The notes under the pieces: model-generated | Database searches by the model: none | Told to the model about the DNA's origin: nothing | What the model saw: the letters and a program-made list of their open reading frames with translations, nothing else | In this document: one piece after another, positions 8,018 through 17,900 of the stretch | Numbering within the stretch: the first letter of the stretch is position 1 | How the letters are laid out: each line of letters starts with the position of its first letter | Translations under genes and position numbers: made by a program | Origin: Paludibacteraceae bacterium | Lineage (GTDB): Bacteria; Bacteroidota; Bacteroidia; Bacteroidales; Paludibacteraceae | Direction of reading: 5' to 3' | Length of the DNA: 64,000 nucleotides | Assembly (NCBI GenBank): GCA_017450685.1 | Contig: JAFSTB010000003.1 | Coordinates: forward strand, 1 to 64,000

Positions 8018-11000
8018 ATGCGAAAAATTTATTCAGTTATGCTGACAGCATTAGTTATGCTGTTTAGTGCTAATGTTTTTGCAGAGACCGTGGCTACTCT
8101 TGCCGACCTGCAAAAAGCTATTGATAACACTGCTGTAGGTGGCACGGTGGATATCACCCTCACCTCCGACATCAGTATTGCTACTACCGACAAGCCTATC
8201 CGTATCTTTGCTAAATATGCAGAGAAGGGTAAGACGGTCAATCTCGATCTTAACGGTCACAACATCGTGGCTTCCACTACCCGCGTTATCGAACTGTTCA
8301 AAGGTACACTGAACATCACCGGTACAGGTACTATCGAAAAAACTGCAAAAGGTAGCTACGTAGATGCTATTCTTGTTGCAGGTTCATACAACAGCACCGA
8401 TGCTAATTGGTCAAACCTCACCATCGGTAAAGATGTGACTGTCAATGCCCACGGACCACAAGATGCAAGTGGAAAAGAGACTACAAACGGTATTTCCGTA
8501 TTTGAAGTAGGGATATATAATGCTTATAGTACTACTTATTACGCTACTGAAGCCGGCTATACAATTGAAGATGTAAGTGCACACATTCAAAATGGCAATA
8601 ACGGTGGTGGTGTGACATTCTCAAAAGCAACTTATTTTAGCAATGTAGATGTTGACTATACAACCTACGGCAAGCAGCCTAAGACCTTCAATACAACAGC
8701 TGTGGCAAGTGGTACTTACAAAGGCAAATACAAAATTGCTTCTCATGGAACGCAGTTTGGCTATGCCTATGGTGTAAACATCGAGGTTCTGGGTAAAGTC
8801 TATGGCTCGAAATATGGTATTAAGATTAATGGTGTTATTCAAACAGATCAAGGCGATAATACTCCTTACGTTCATGTGGCATCCTCTGCAGAGGTTTGGT
8901 CTGCTCCTAACTCAAGCAACTCAACCGCTATCTACTCTTCGGGTGTAGGTCGTTTCCTCATCGAAGGTTATGTACACGGTGCAACAGGTGTATATGCTAA
9001 GTCAGGTTCTGTTACACTCAATGACGCTGTAGTCGTTTCCGACTATACAGGCGACTATCATGAACTCGTAGGTCAAGGTTCAGGTATAGATGGTGGCGGT
9101 AACGCTATTGCCGTTGAGTCCAACAAAGCGTATAATGGTAATATAGAAGTTACTATCCAAGGTGACACCAAAGTGGAAGGTGGTTCTGGATATGCTATCG
9201 AAGAGACTATCACTACCGCTACAGATACAAAAGTATCAAGCGTGGCCATCGAAGGTGGTACTATCGAGGCTGGTGAACAAGGTGGTATCATTGTTGAGGA
9301 AGCCACTGTTAACTCAGAAGAAGGCGGTAAGATTACTATCGTTGGCGGTAATGTGGAAGATGTTATCGAAGTGAAAGGTGAAAATAACGAGGTTACTGCA
9401 GTTGAGATAACCGAGTTCATCCCCGCAAGTGATGGCAACGCTTATCAGACCACTTCTATTACCGACGAGGAGACCGGTAAGACCACTATCGTTGTAACAA
9501 AGTTCGACAGCGTAGAAGACATGCCACAAGAGGCTAACTCTGTTGTAGAAGCAGAAGATGAAACCGGTATCAAATGGGTATCTACCGCTGACACAGAAGA
9601 GACACTGACCGAAAACAAGACCCTCACCTATTTGGAGGCTATCGGTTCTAACAAACAAGTGCTCAACGTTGGTGATGCAGAACACAATGTAGAACTCACC
9701 ATCGGTCGCGTCGTTCTTGGCAACAACGCACAGATAGTAGTAGCAGCCGGTTCAACCCTCATTATCGACGGCGAGCAAGGTTTCGTAGCAACCAAAAACA
9801 GCAATATCGTGCTCGAAATGAACCCGACAACCTCGTCACAGTTCAAATATGATCCTTCAGTTTCTTCTAACCGTCACCCCAATGCCACTATCAAATATAC
9901 CTCTCAAGGTTATCGCGATGGTGCAACACGCGTATATCAATATTTCGGTATGCCTTTCGTAAGCGTTGACGAGTTCACCACCTCATCTGAAACATACGCT
10001 ACGCAGATTGACATTTGGGATCGTACAAAATACAACACCATTGGTGTCCTCAATTATGACCTCGTTGAATTGAGCGCATCTTATGCTATCGACTACAGTA
10101 AGTTCCAAATGTTCGGCTTCTACCGTATGAATGCCAACAACCCGCAATCAGAACTGCAGACCTACACCATCAGCGGTCAACTCACAGGTAACGAGAATGC
10201 TACTATGCCTCTCTATATAGGCTGGGCTACCCTCTCTAACGCCTACACCGCCGAAATGCCCGTTAAGGCTATCGAATACGCAAACAACGAACGCATCAAC
10301 AATGGTTCAGGTGTAGAACTCGCTATCTATACTTACAAACAACTGGGTAATTCACTGATATGGCAAGCCAACAACGGACTTCGTCGCACCACTGAAACCC
10401 TACTGCCAATGCAACCCTTTATGCTGCACAACACAGGCAGTTACGAAGAGATGACTCTCAATTATGAGACTCTCGTATGGGATCCTGTACTCATTGAAAG
10501 TGCTCCGGCTCGTATGGCACAACAGATGACCAAAGCCACAGTTCGCATACAAAACGCTGAAGGACTGAGCGATATCGTTACACTCGCACAAGCCGACAAC
10601 TTCACCGCAGGTAAGGATATGTTCGATGCTGAGCAATATATGAACGATGATATCAACATCTATGTAACCGACGATAAGAGAATGGATATCTTCGCTACCG
10701 ATAACATCCAAAACACTTATATTGGTATCACAGCAGCTCAAGGTGGTACATATACCATGAGTTTTGAAGATGTAGAAGGTCAAGACCTCGTTCTTATCGA
10801 CCTCGCTAATAATCAAACTATCAGCATCGCCGAAGGTCAAACCTATACCTTCAACGTAATGGACAACGAGCAGAGCGACTATCGCTTCAAAGTGGTTGGT
10901 CGTCAAGAATTGCCCACCGACATAGAAGATGTTGTTAAAGCAAACAACAACAGCGGTATATATACTCTTACAGGCGTGTATGTTGGTGAGATGAATATAT

Positions 11001-11056
11001 GGAACAACCTCCCCGCAGGCGTGTATATCGTTAATGGTGATAAGAAAATTAAATAA
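8018..11056 (+). CDS. Large exported beta-helix adhesin-like protein
   Basis: A 1012-residue exported protein with a signal peptide ending VFA at residue 22. Residues about 25-420 are rich in short Gly/Val/Ile-rich strands with Asn ladders, typical of a right-handed parallel beta-helix (pectate-lyase-like) stalk. Residues about 420-640 are acidic and Thr/Val-rich. About 640-960 form the C-terminal region seen in Bacteroidales adhesin-like proteins. The last 45 residues (GIYTLTG...LPAGVYIVNG) resemble C-terminal sorting tails of secreted Bacteroidales proteins. No catalytic motif is seen. Codons are unusually rich in GGT, GCT, GTT and CGT compared with neighbours, suggesting strong expression. 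Ligand unknown. Confidence 0.75.
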   Translation: MRKIYSVMLTALVMLFSANVFAETVATLADLQKAIDNTAVGGTVDITLTSDISIATTDKPIRIFAKYAEKGKTVNLDLNGHNIVASTTRVIELFKGTLNITGTGTIEKTAKGSYVDAILVAGSYNSTDANWSNLTIGKDVTVNAHGPQDASGKETTNGISVFEVGIYNAYSTTYYATEAGYTIEDVSAHIQNGNNGGGVTFSKATYFSNVDVDYTTYGKQPKTFNTTAVASGTYKGKYKIASHGTQFGYAYGVNIEVLGKVYGSKYGIKINGVIQTDQGDNTPYVHVASSAEVWSAPNSSNSTAIYSSGVGRFLIEGYVHGATGVYAKSGSVTLNDAVVVSDYTGDYHELVGQGSGIDGGGNAIAVESNKAYNGNIEVTIQGDTKVEGGSGYAIEETITTATDTKVSSVAIEGGTIEAGEQGGIIVEEATVNSEEGGKITIVGGNVEDVIEVKGENNEVTAVEITEFIPASDGNAYQTTSITDEETGKTTIVVTKFDSVEDMPQEANSVVEAEDETGIKWVSTADTEETLTENKTLTYLEAIGSNKQVLNVGDAEHNVELTIGRVVLGNNAQIVVAAGSTLIIDGEQGFVATKNSNIVLEMNPTTSSQFKYDPSVSSNRHPNATIKYTSQGYRDGATRVYQYFGMPFVSVDEFTTSSETYATQIDIWDRTKYNTIGVLNYDLVELSASYAIDYSKFQMFGFYRMNANNPQSELQTYTISGQLTGNENATMPLYIGWATLSNAYTAEMPVKAIEYANNERINNGSGVELAIYTYKQLGNSLIWQANNGLRRTTETLLPMQPFMLHNTGSYEEMTLNYETLVWDPVLIESAPARMAQQMTKATVRIQNAEGLSDIVTLAQADNFTAGKDMFDAEQYMNDDINIYVTDDKRMDIFATDNIQNTYIGITAAQGGTYTMSFEDVEGQDLVLIDLANNQTISIAEGQTYTFNVMDNEQSDYRFKVVGRQELPTDIEDVVKANNNSGIYTLTGVYVGEMNIWNNLPAGVYIVNGDKKIK

Positions 11057-11063
11057 TTAAGTA

Positions 11064-11219
11064 ATGAAACGCAACTTTATTTCGCCACTAACAGCGATAA
11101 GCGAGGCTGAATTGATGCAAACAATTATGCTTGTAAGCCAAACGGGTGATCAACCCGGTACAGGTGGATCAAATGATTTATTTGCACCCTCGCGTTCAAA
11201 GTTACCTTTAGCAAACTAA
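11064..11219 (+). CDS. Small 51-residue protein in the adhesin cluster
   Basis: A short frame with ATG seven bases after the adhesin stop and TAA at 11217-11219. It begins MKRNFISPLTAISEAELMQT, has a Gly-rich centre (QTGDQPGTGGS) and ends LFAPSRSKLPLAN. There is no membrane segment or signal peptide. The layout, with a basic N-terminus and an xxISP motif followed by a Gly/Asp-rich middle and an SR motif, recalls many uncharacterised 45-65 residue proteins that I remember from Bacteroidales genomes, often near surface-protein genes. It fills the only gap between two exported-protein genes. Function unknown; chance cannot be ruled out. Confidence 0.55.
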   Translation: MKRNFISPLTAISEAELMQTIMLVSQTGDQPGTGGSNDLFAPSRSKLPLAN

Positions 11220-11247
11220 AAACAAGAATTTAATAAATTTCTAAACG

Positions 11248-11919
11248 ATGAAAAAGATATTTTTATCACTGCTCGTATTAGCAGCAACTTTCAATGCTTT
11301 CGCTATTGACTATACAGCCAAAGCCACTCTTACTCTTACCGATACAGATGGAGACGCTTGCGAAATAGTTATCGCACAGTCCGACCAAACAGATATTAGC
11401 AAGTATTGCGCTGAGATGTATATGGAGAACCGCGCTATTGCTATCTATGTTTCTGCTAATGACAAGAAGTACGAATTGTACGCAGCCAACGACCTGACAG
11501 GTATAGCCTTTGGTATCATGCCCAAAGAAGGTGTTACAGACTACACTCTGACTGTTACTGATCAAGAAGGTGAAGTACTTATCTTCAAAGATAATGTTAC
11601 CGGTGCTACCTATCCTATGACAAAAGGTGCTATTATTCCGCTGGCTAATGTTACTGCCGAGACTATTACCTCTTTCCAAGTTGCAGATGCCGCTACTCCT
11701 GTTGAGCCGAATATCTGCCACCGTTATGGAAAACTCGAAGTGTACGGTTCTAACAGAAAAAGCGTAGAGATTCTCTCTCAAAACGGCGCAACCTCTATCT
11801 ACACCAAGGTTATGACCTCTGACTATCAAGAGATAAACCTCGCTGATGTTCTCGCAGGTCAAACAGCCGAGTACTTCATGGTTAAATGGAACGGCAAAGA
11901 TCTCATCATCAAAAAGTAA
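11248..11919 (+). CDS. Small exported protein with C-terminal sorting-like tail
   Basis: A 223-residue protein with a signal peptide (about residues 1-19, ending AFA). The body is predicted beta-rich: a region from 22 to 140 looks like an immunoglobulin-like or lipocalin-like sandwich, with no known motif. The C-terminus (YFMVKWNGKDLIIKK) resembles tails of proteins secreted by the type IX system or its relatives. It follows the adhesin and the 51-residue gene and shares their codon bias and probably their transcript; a strong terminator follows. It may be a partner or second surface component. No function can be assigned. Confidence 0.7.
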   Translation: MKKIFLSLLVLAATFNAFAIDYTAKATLTLTDTDGDACEIVIAQSDQTDISKYCAEMYMENRAIAIYVSANDKKYELYAANDLTGIAFGIMPKEGVTDYTLTVTDQEGEVLIFKDNVTGATYPMTKGAIIPLANVTAETITSFQVADAATPVEPNICHRYGKLEVYGSNRKSVEILSQNGATSIYTKVMTSDYQEINLADVLAGQTAEYFMVKWNGKDLIIKK

Positions 11920-11969
11920 GTCTTGATATCCAACAGCAAGAAGATTATTCTAACTCAAAGAATAATATC

Positions 11970-12248
11970 TTACACAAAAATAGGGAGGATGCACATCCCC
12001 CCTATTTTTGTGTGATTAGTACTACTGATGCTTACACACTCAAAAGTTTTGTCGGTTTTGTTGTGTTCTAAAACAAGTCTATGTATCTCATTCAAATGTT
12101 GCGCACCCATTTCAATATCTTTACTTCCCAACTTACATTCAATCAATGCATATCTGCCATCTTCCAAATGAAGAACAATGTCAGCATCTAATCCGTAGCG
12201 ATCATGATAATACGATAAATCAATCGGTGTTTTTGTGGCAATGCCGAT
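11970..12248 (-). pseudogene. Remnant of a DUF4143-type AAA ATPase
   Basis: Read on the minus strand from 12248, just after an in-frame stop, the frame gives IDLSYYHDRYGLDADIVLH and then LEDGRYALIECKLGSKDIE. This matches the C-terminal nuclease-like domain of the widespread ATP-binding proteins with DUF4143. The similarity stops near 12044 and the frame then runs into the terminator hairpin. Neither the ATPase domain nor the true C-terminus is present, so this is an internal fragment of about 68 codons left by deletion. Such ATPases are frequently gained, lost and fragmented in Bacteroidales. Confidence 0.65.
11972..12013 (+). terminator. Terminator of the adhesin cluster
   Basis: ACACAAAAATAGGG at 11972-11985 pairs with CCCTATTTTTGTGT at 12000-12013, with GGAT/ATCC inside. 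The stem is long and near perfect, and its 3' arm carries five Ts. It lies 50 bases after the last gene of the cluster. Confidence 0.6.
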
Positions 12249-12263
12249 TTATATGCTACTTAT

Positions 12264-12295
12264 TTTGATTATCTCGCAGATATGCCGTACCTTTG
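12264..12295 (+). promoter_or_regulatory. Promoter of the acyltransferase gene
   Basis: TTTG at 12264-12267, 20 bases and TACCTTTG at 12288-12295. The expected start is near 12300, inside the palindrome at 12301-12320, and about 40 bases upstream of the ATG at 12343. Confidence 0.7.
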
Positions 12296-12300
12296 CACTG

Positions 12301-12320
12301 TATTATAACACGTTATAATA
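12301..12320. promoter_or_regulatory. Perfect palindrome over the transcription start (operator candidate)
   Basis: TATTATAAC-AC-GTTATAATA is a perfect 9-base inverted repeat with a two-base centre, beginning six bases after the -7 box. This size and position fit a dimeric repressor site that would block initiation. It could also form a small hairpin at the 5' end of the mRNA. Confidence 0.5.
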
Positions 12321-12332
12321 CTACTAATATAG

Positions 12333-13463
12333 TTGTTGAATTATGCGAACACCCCCCCTATTGCAGAAATTGCCCCTTCGCGTTCTATTCCGCAAAAGAA
12401 GAATAGTGAGACATTGCGGGATAGCGGAGTAGAGATGTTAAGGATAGTAGCAATGTTCCTAATTGTACTTGAACATCTGATTATCAACGGAACAACATTC
12501 TTTACTAATCCTATCGGCTCTCAGACGTTGGTAGCCAACACCATCATAGGATTTGCGTATGTAGGTGTTAACTGTTTTCTTCTAATCACAGGCTTCTACG
12601 GCATACGCTTCACTTTCAAAAAACTGTTCAGCCTATATCTGCAACTCGCTTTCTTTGAGGTTGCCTGTTGGGTTGTCTTTTATCTTTTAGGTATGGCTAC
12701 CCTTTCCACGGATATGGTAGTGAATATCCTTTTTCCCATATCGCACTCCGGCACTTGGTTCATACGCTGCTACGCCCTGTTGATGCTGATGGCACCACTG
12801 CTAAACGCAGGGTTGGATGTGTTGAACAAGAAGCAATTTCAGTATGTTTTGCTTTTGCTCACCATCGCTAATATCTATTTAGGTTGGTTTTGGAAATATC
12901 CCCAGTTTAACGACCGAGGCTTTAATATCCAGCAGTGTATCTATCTATACGTTATAGGAGGTTATATAGGTCGTTATGTGGATATGCGGTCGGTGCGCGC
13001 CAAGCGTTACTATTGGCTCGCAGGATATGTGCTATTGGCTGTGTTTTGGGGAATACTGCAGAACGTACACGATAATATACATATCGTTCCGCATTGGAAC
13101 GGATGGGCTTATTCCTCACCTTTCGTTATTCTGCCTGCTATCTGTCTGTTGCTTTTCTTTAGCAGTTTTAGTTTCAAGAGCAAGGCGATTAATATAGTGG
13201 CTAAAAGTTCGTTTGCCGTTTTTATCCTCCACATGAACCACTATGTAGGTGGTTGGTTGTATGCTTATTGCCGGCGTTTGACCTCGTCTGTCGTCACTGA
13301 GGTTAATGGTGAGTTAGTCTGTTCGGTAGGCGAACAGGTCTTCTTGGTTATAGCCCTGACCGCTGTCGTTTATCTTGTTTTCACTCTGATGGATATCCCT
13401 CGTGCTTGGTTGCATAACCGCCTTTTTCACTCTCCCCAGTTGTCTCGGTCCAGTCGTCGGTAG
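12333..13463 (+). CDS. Membrane acyltransferase (acyltransferase 3 family), unusual start
   Basis: A multi-pass inner-membrane acyltransferase of the OafA/acyltransferase 3 type, which commonly O-acetylates surface polysaccharide or LPS. About ten membrane segments follow the family opening ([16 protein letters not shown], about residues 35-50). The frame has no ATG upstream of this domain, only TTG codons at 12333 and 12336. The well placed ATG at 12343 is out of frame by one base and is followed by seven Cs (12352-12358). Eight Cs would join that ATG to this frame. An in-frame ATG at 12435 would cut into the first conserved motif. The 3' end overlaps convergent yifB by 37 bases. Confidence 0.75.
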   Translation: MLNYANTPPIAEIAPSRSIPQKKNSETLRDSGVEMLRIVAMFLIVLEHLIINGTTFFTNPIGSQTLVANTIIGFAYVGVNCFLLITGFYGIRFTFKKLFSLYLQLAFFEVACWVVFYLLGMATLSTDMVVNILFPISHSGTWFIRCYALLMLMAPLLNAGLDVLNKKQFQYVLLLLTIANIYLGWFWKYPQFNDRGFNIQQCIYLYVIGGYIGRYVDMRSVRAKRYYWLAGYVLLAVFWGILQNVHDNIHIVPHWNGWAYSSPFVILPAICLLLFFSSFSFKSKAINIVAKSSFAVFILHMNHYVGGWLYAYCRRLTSSVVTEVNGELVCSVGEQVFLVIALTAVVYLVFTLMDIPRAWLHNRLFHSPQLSRSSRR

Positions 13464-14962
13464 GAGATGGCTTCTACGAGATGTGCTGCTTGAATGTCTG
13501 TTTGTCCTTCGAGGTCGGCTATTGTTCGTGCCACTTTGAGGATACGGTCGTATGCTCTGGCAGACAGTCCGAATCGTTCCATAGCATTGCGCAGGAGTTG
13601 GTCGCCGACGTTGTCGATGGCGCAGTACTGTCTGACTTGTTTGGCTGACATCTGTGCATTGCAGTGTATAGGTGACTGAGCAAAGCGTCGCTGCTGTATC
13701 AGTCGTGCTGCCACCACTCTCTCGCGCACTACCGAGGACGGTTCTCCGGGTGCGGTCTCACGAAGCAACTCGTAAGGCACTGCCTGCACCTCACATTGGA
13801 TGTCTATACGGTCTAAGAGCGGTCCGGAGATACGACTTTTATAGCGGTGTATCTGTGTGGGTGTGCAAGTGCAGGGATGGTGCGGGTCACCATAATGACC
13901 GCAAGGACAGGGGTTCATGGCTGCCACCAACATGAAAGAAGCCGGATATTCAATTGTCTGTTTGCTGCGTGCCACCGTTATCTTTCTATCTTCTAAGGGT
14001 TGTCGGAGTACCTCTAAGGCGGAGCGTTTATATTCAGGCACTTCGTCGAGGAAGAGCACGCCGTTATGTGCGAGGCTTATCTCGCCCGGTCGTGGGTTAG
14101 TGCCACCGCCAATGAGTGCTATGTCGGTCACGGTGTGGTGCGGTGAGCGGAAGGGTCGTCTGACCACTAAGGCGCGCCCTTTCTCCAACAGTCCTGCCAC
14201 AGAGTGTATCTTTGTTGTCTCTAATGCTTCGTCGAGAGTTAGTGGGGGAAGGATGGTTGGCAGTCGTTTGGCGAGCATGGATTTACCTGCACCCGGTGGA
14301 CCTACCATCAAGAGGTTATGTCCGCCTGCCGCAGCCACTTCCATTGCGCGGCGAACGGCTTGCTGACCGCGTATGTCGGAGAAGTCGATATCGCTGTCTG
14401 TTTGTGCGCGCATCCACTCGTCTGCCAACTCTATATGAAAAGGTTCTATCACCTGTTCATCGCGTAGGAACCTGACCACATCCAATAGGCTGTCAGCCGC
14501 TATCACTTCTACGCCGTCCACCACAGCCGCCTCCTGAGCATTCGCCAGAGGCAGGATGATACCTTTCATCTTCTGTTCGCGCGCCAGCAGGGCAATAGGC
14601 AAAGCACCGTGGATAGGTTGCAACTGACCGTCTAACGACAACTCACCTGCCATCATATATTCCTCCAAGTGTTTGGAAGGCACCTCTTCGGCAATATGCA
14701 GCATACCTATAGCCAAGGGCAGGTCGTAACACGTTCCCTCTTTCTTCAGGTCGGCAGGTGAGAGGTTGATAGTGAGACGTTTGACGGGTGGTTTGAAGCC
14801 ATTGACCAACATTGCTGCGCGTATGCGGTCGCGACTCTCCTTGATGGCATTATCGGGCAGTCCCACAAGTGAGAAGTCGGCACCGGAGACAGCATGTATC
14901 TCAATGGTAACCAGTTCAGCATGAATGCCTTGCAGAGCAGCCGAGAAACATTTGATAAACAT
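13427..14962 (-). CDS. YifB/ComM-family Mg-chelatase-like AAA ATPase
   Basis: A 511-residue cytoplasmic AAA+ ATPase. The N-terminal S5/Lon-like domain (about 1-165) carries the [16 protein letters not shown] segment. The Mg-chelatase-like ATPase domain has Walker A GPPGAGKS near 218-225, Walker [10 protein letters not shown], a cysteine cluster CPCGHYGD...CTCT, and a C-terminal helical domain. Homologue ComM is a helicase that drives branch migration during natural transformation in Vibrio; the role in Bacteroidota is not established. It begins nine bases after the tamB stop, so both may share a transcript. Confidence 0.88.
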   Translation of the reverse strand: MFIKCFSAALQGIHAELVTIEIHAVSGADFSLVGLPDNAIKESRDRIRAAMLVNGFKPPVKRLTINLSPADLKKEGTCYDLPLAIGMLHIAEEVPSKHLEEYMMAGELSLDGQLQPIHGALPIALLAREQKMKGIILPLANAQEAAVVDGVEVIAADSLLDVVRFLRDEQVIEPFHIELADEWMRAQTDSDIDFSDIRGQQAVRRAMEVAAAGGHNLLMVGPPGAGKSMLAKRLPTILPPLTLDEALETTKIHSVAGLLEKGRALVVRRPFRSPHHTVTDIALIGGGTNPRPGEISLAHNGVLFLDEVPEYKRSALEVLRQPLEDRKITVARSKQTIEYPASFMLVAAMNPCPCGHYGDPHHPCTCTPTQIHRYKSRISGPLLDRIDIQCEVQAVPYELLRETAPGEPSSVVRERVVAARLIQQRRFAQSPIHCNAQMSAKQVRQYCAIDNVGDQLLRNAMERFGLSARAYDRILKVARTIADLEGQTDIQAAHLVEAISYRRLDRDNWGE

Positions 14963-14971
14963 ATAGTGTTT

Positions 14972-17900
14972 TTATTCTTTTTTGCGTTGTTTTTTGCTCT
15001 TGGGGTTGAAGTCGTGTCGGAAGATGAATCCCACGCCTTGCACTGTGTTGGCTTGTTTGAGCGAATACTTATCCACTGTATGCGTAAAGGCTTTGGCTCT
15101 TATCTTGCCATTGGGAGTAAGGCTGTACTCTATATCCACGTCCCCATAGAACGGTCTGTTGATCAGGTCGTTATATCTATATCCGAAGTTGCCGTTAATG
15201 CTCAGTCGGTCCACCGGTCGAAGTTGGAACTGCGTCTCATACTCTTGCGAGGCAGATGCACCTTCGCCGTCGGTGCGGAAGTTGAAGCCCACCGACACCA
15301 CGTCTGTGAGGCGTGACAGCCACGCGTTGATCTGTCCTGTCACGGTGGAAGAGAGCAAGGAGTAGGTCTCGTTGGCAACCGACGAAGAGGTGTTCTGCAT
15401 ATATTCGGGTGTGAAGAAGCGGTTGAAAGCGAGCAGATAGACCACTTGTCGCATGAGCATCTCGTCGGAGTTGATGACCGCTTTCACTTGTGAGGCGATA
15501 GCCTCGTCGGACTGTGGCAGTTCTATCCCGAAGCGCAGTACGGGGTTGAACAGATGTCCTGTTATATAGAGCATACACTCCACGGGTATGGACGAGCGGT
15601 TGGTAGCCACTTGTGAGAGGTCGTTGCCGAAGAGGTCGCGCAGCGAGGCTGTCACCTTATATTTGGCAGCAGCGTTGAGTACGGGTGAGAGGGGGTCGCC
15701 TGACCAAGTGACCGATGAGCCGCCCACAATGGAGAAATTGCGGCGTATGATGTTTCCCACGGCGTAGGAGAAAGTGCCATCGAGCATAGTATAAGTGCCG
15801 AAGAGTCGGACATCGCCTCCTGCATCCATAGTGAAACGCAGGTTACCCTCACCTCGACCCACCATACCATCACCGTTATGCGAGTCCAGCATAACATGAA
15901 CGGTGGCATCAGGCGTGGCATCAATCACCATCGAGAGTTTGACTTTAGAGGAAGACGTTTGTTTCTCTTCTTTTTCTTTTTTCTCCAGCGGTGTGAGATA
16001 GATAGGCTTGCTATAATCGACAAACTCTATAAAACTATTGTCAGAGGCATCGGATGCTGTATTGACACACAGGTAGAAGTCGGTTTTCTTCTGTGTGCGG
16101 GCATAGACATTGATGTCGGTCTGTTGTTCATCGCCCTTGATATCCACCACGCCGGAAGCATAGACTTTGCCATAGTACATCTCTTGCGAGGAATAGGGTA
16201 TGTCCAATGCAAGGATATTATTCACTTGACCTGAGATATGATATTTGAAGTCTTTGAACAGTTCGTGTGTTATCTCACCTCTTATTATTCCAGTATGTCC
16301 TTCAGCATCACGTATATGTACTGCGGGGAAAGTGATATTGGTGGTGTCCATTCTTATGGAGTCGCTCAGGTAATATCTTGCTCCTGTGAAAGGTATGGTA
16401 AGTGCCGCACTATCGGCATACATCTCTGCCGTCACCCATGTATTGAGTCGTCTGCCGAAGACGTGCAGGTTGCCGTAACCCTTGCCTTCGATGTCGGAGA
16501 GGAAACCTTCAGTCCAGAAATTGACTAATCTAAGGTCGGCACCATCGGCATTGATAAACAGTTCCCAATAAGAGTCTTCTGGTATGACATTGCCTAAGAG
16601 ATGCACATCGTGATGTCCGTTGCGATAGGCATCGGCTTCGATAAGGATATGATGTGTTTCTCGGTCTAAAGTGGCGGTGGCAGTGAGGTCACCTATGGAA
16701 GTGTAGTTGAGTTGTGCATTAGGTACACTCACGTTGGCTTCGAACATCGGTGTGGAGAAGAGTGCATACAGTGTAGCCCAGCCGCTTACTAATCCGTCGA
16801 TGGCGATAGCGTCGTTGATGCCCACATATTGCAAGAAATAGGGAAGGTTGATCTTCTCCAGTTCGATGTGTATGGAGTCGGTCATACGTGCTGATGCCTT
16901 ACCGTCGGCGCTGACGCGCTGTGAGGCGCTATGCAGGTCGAAGTCGCTCACTATGAGGGCGGTATCGGCGGCTGTATAGCGTATATGCGAGTCGGCAAGA
17001 GTCCATACCGTATCGCGCATATAGAAGACGGACGGCAGTATATGTACGCTGACGGCAGGTTGGCGCCGGTGTTTGCCAATATGGGTGTTGATGCTTATGC
17101 CGGCGTTGTCGTCGTCAGCGTTATTGACATCATCGAAGAGGATATACGACAGCAGTGAGTCGGAGCGCACTTGTGTGAGCATACTCATATTGATATCGCC
17201 TATACGCAGTTGTGTGGAGTCGTAGTTGACTGTATGTTCGGTGAAAGACAGTCCCACCAATGCCTCTTTTCTCTCATGCTGCATAAAGAAAGTGAGGTTT
17301 TGCAATTCGGCATTACCTTTGTTCATTTTCGGGAGCAGGAACTGCAGGTCGTACTTACCTTCGGCATCATTGAGTGAGCCTTTGATGGTGAGTGTCTGCG
17401 GAATGCTGAGACGATTGTAAGAGGTGACAGGTAAGATCCTGTCGATGTGTTTTATATAGCAATAGAACTCCAAGTCGTTGTCATAGGTATGGTTACGTGG
17501 GTAAGAGAAAGTGGTGGGCAGTGTCTCGTTAAGGAAGCGTTGTATGGAGTACGGCAGAGCCGACCATCGGAAGTCGCCTGTCATACGTGCCGTGAGGTAG
17601 TCGGAATGTACGATGAGTGTCGTCTTCTCTTTGTGTGTGAGGGTAATAAGCATCTGCTCCATCTGCATCGTTTGGTTGCGATTGGCTATCCATAGCGAGT
17701 CCATCCATACCTGTCCTTGCAGACGGTCCACCCACAGGCCATCACCTTCGGCAGCGGACAACTTAACACTGCTCATAAACCGCAGGTCTTGGTCGATGGT
17801 GCCGTCAATGAGATGCAGGTCGCCTAACCGCAGATGATCGACAACCAGATTGCACTCCGCCTTAGGCATATCGGCATTGGAGGAATCCAGCGTGCCGTCG

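Noticed and set aside
8018..11056. Active pectate lyase in the adhesin
   Set aside because: The fold looks like a beta-helix but no lyase catalytic residues or calcium-binding motif could be identified.
12343..12429. Short 28-codon gene from ATG 12343
   Set aside because: This is better explained as the off-phase start of the acyltransferase; the peptide has no recognisable character.
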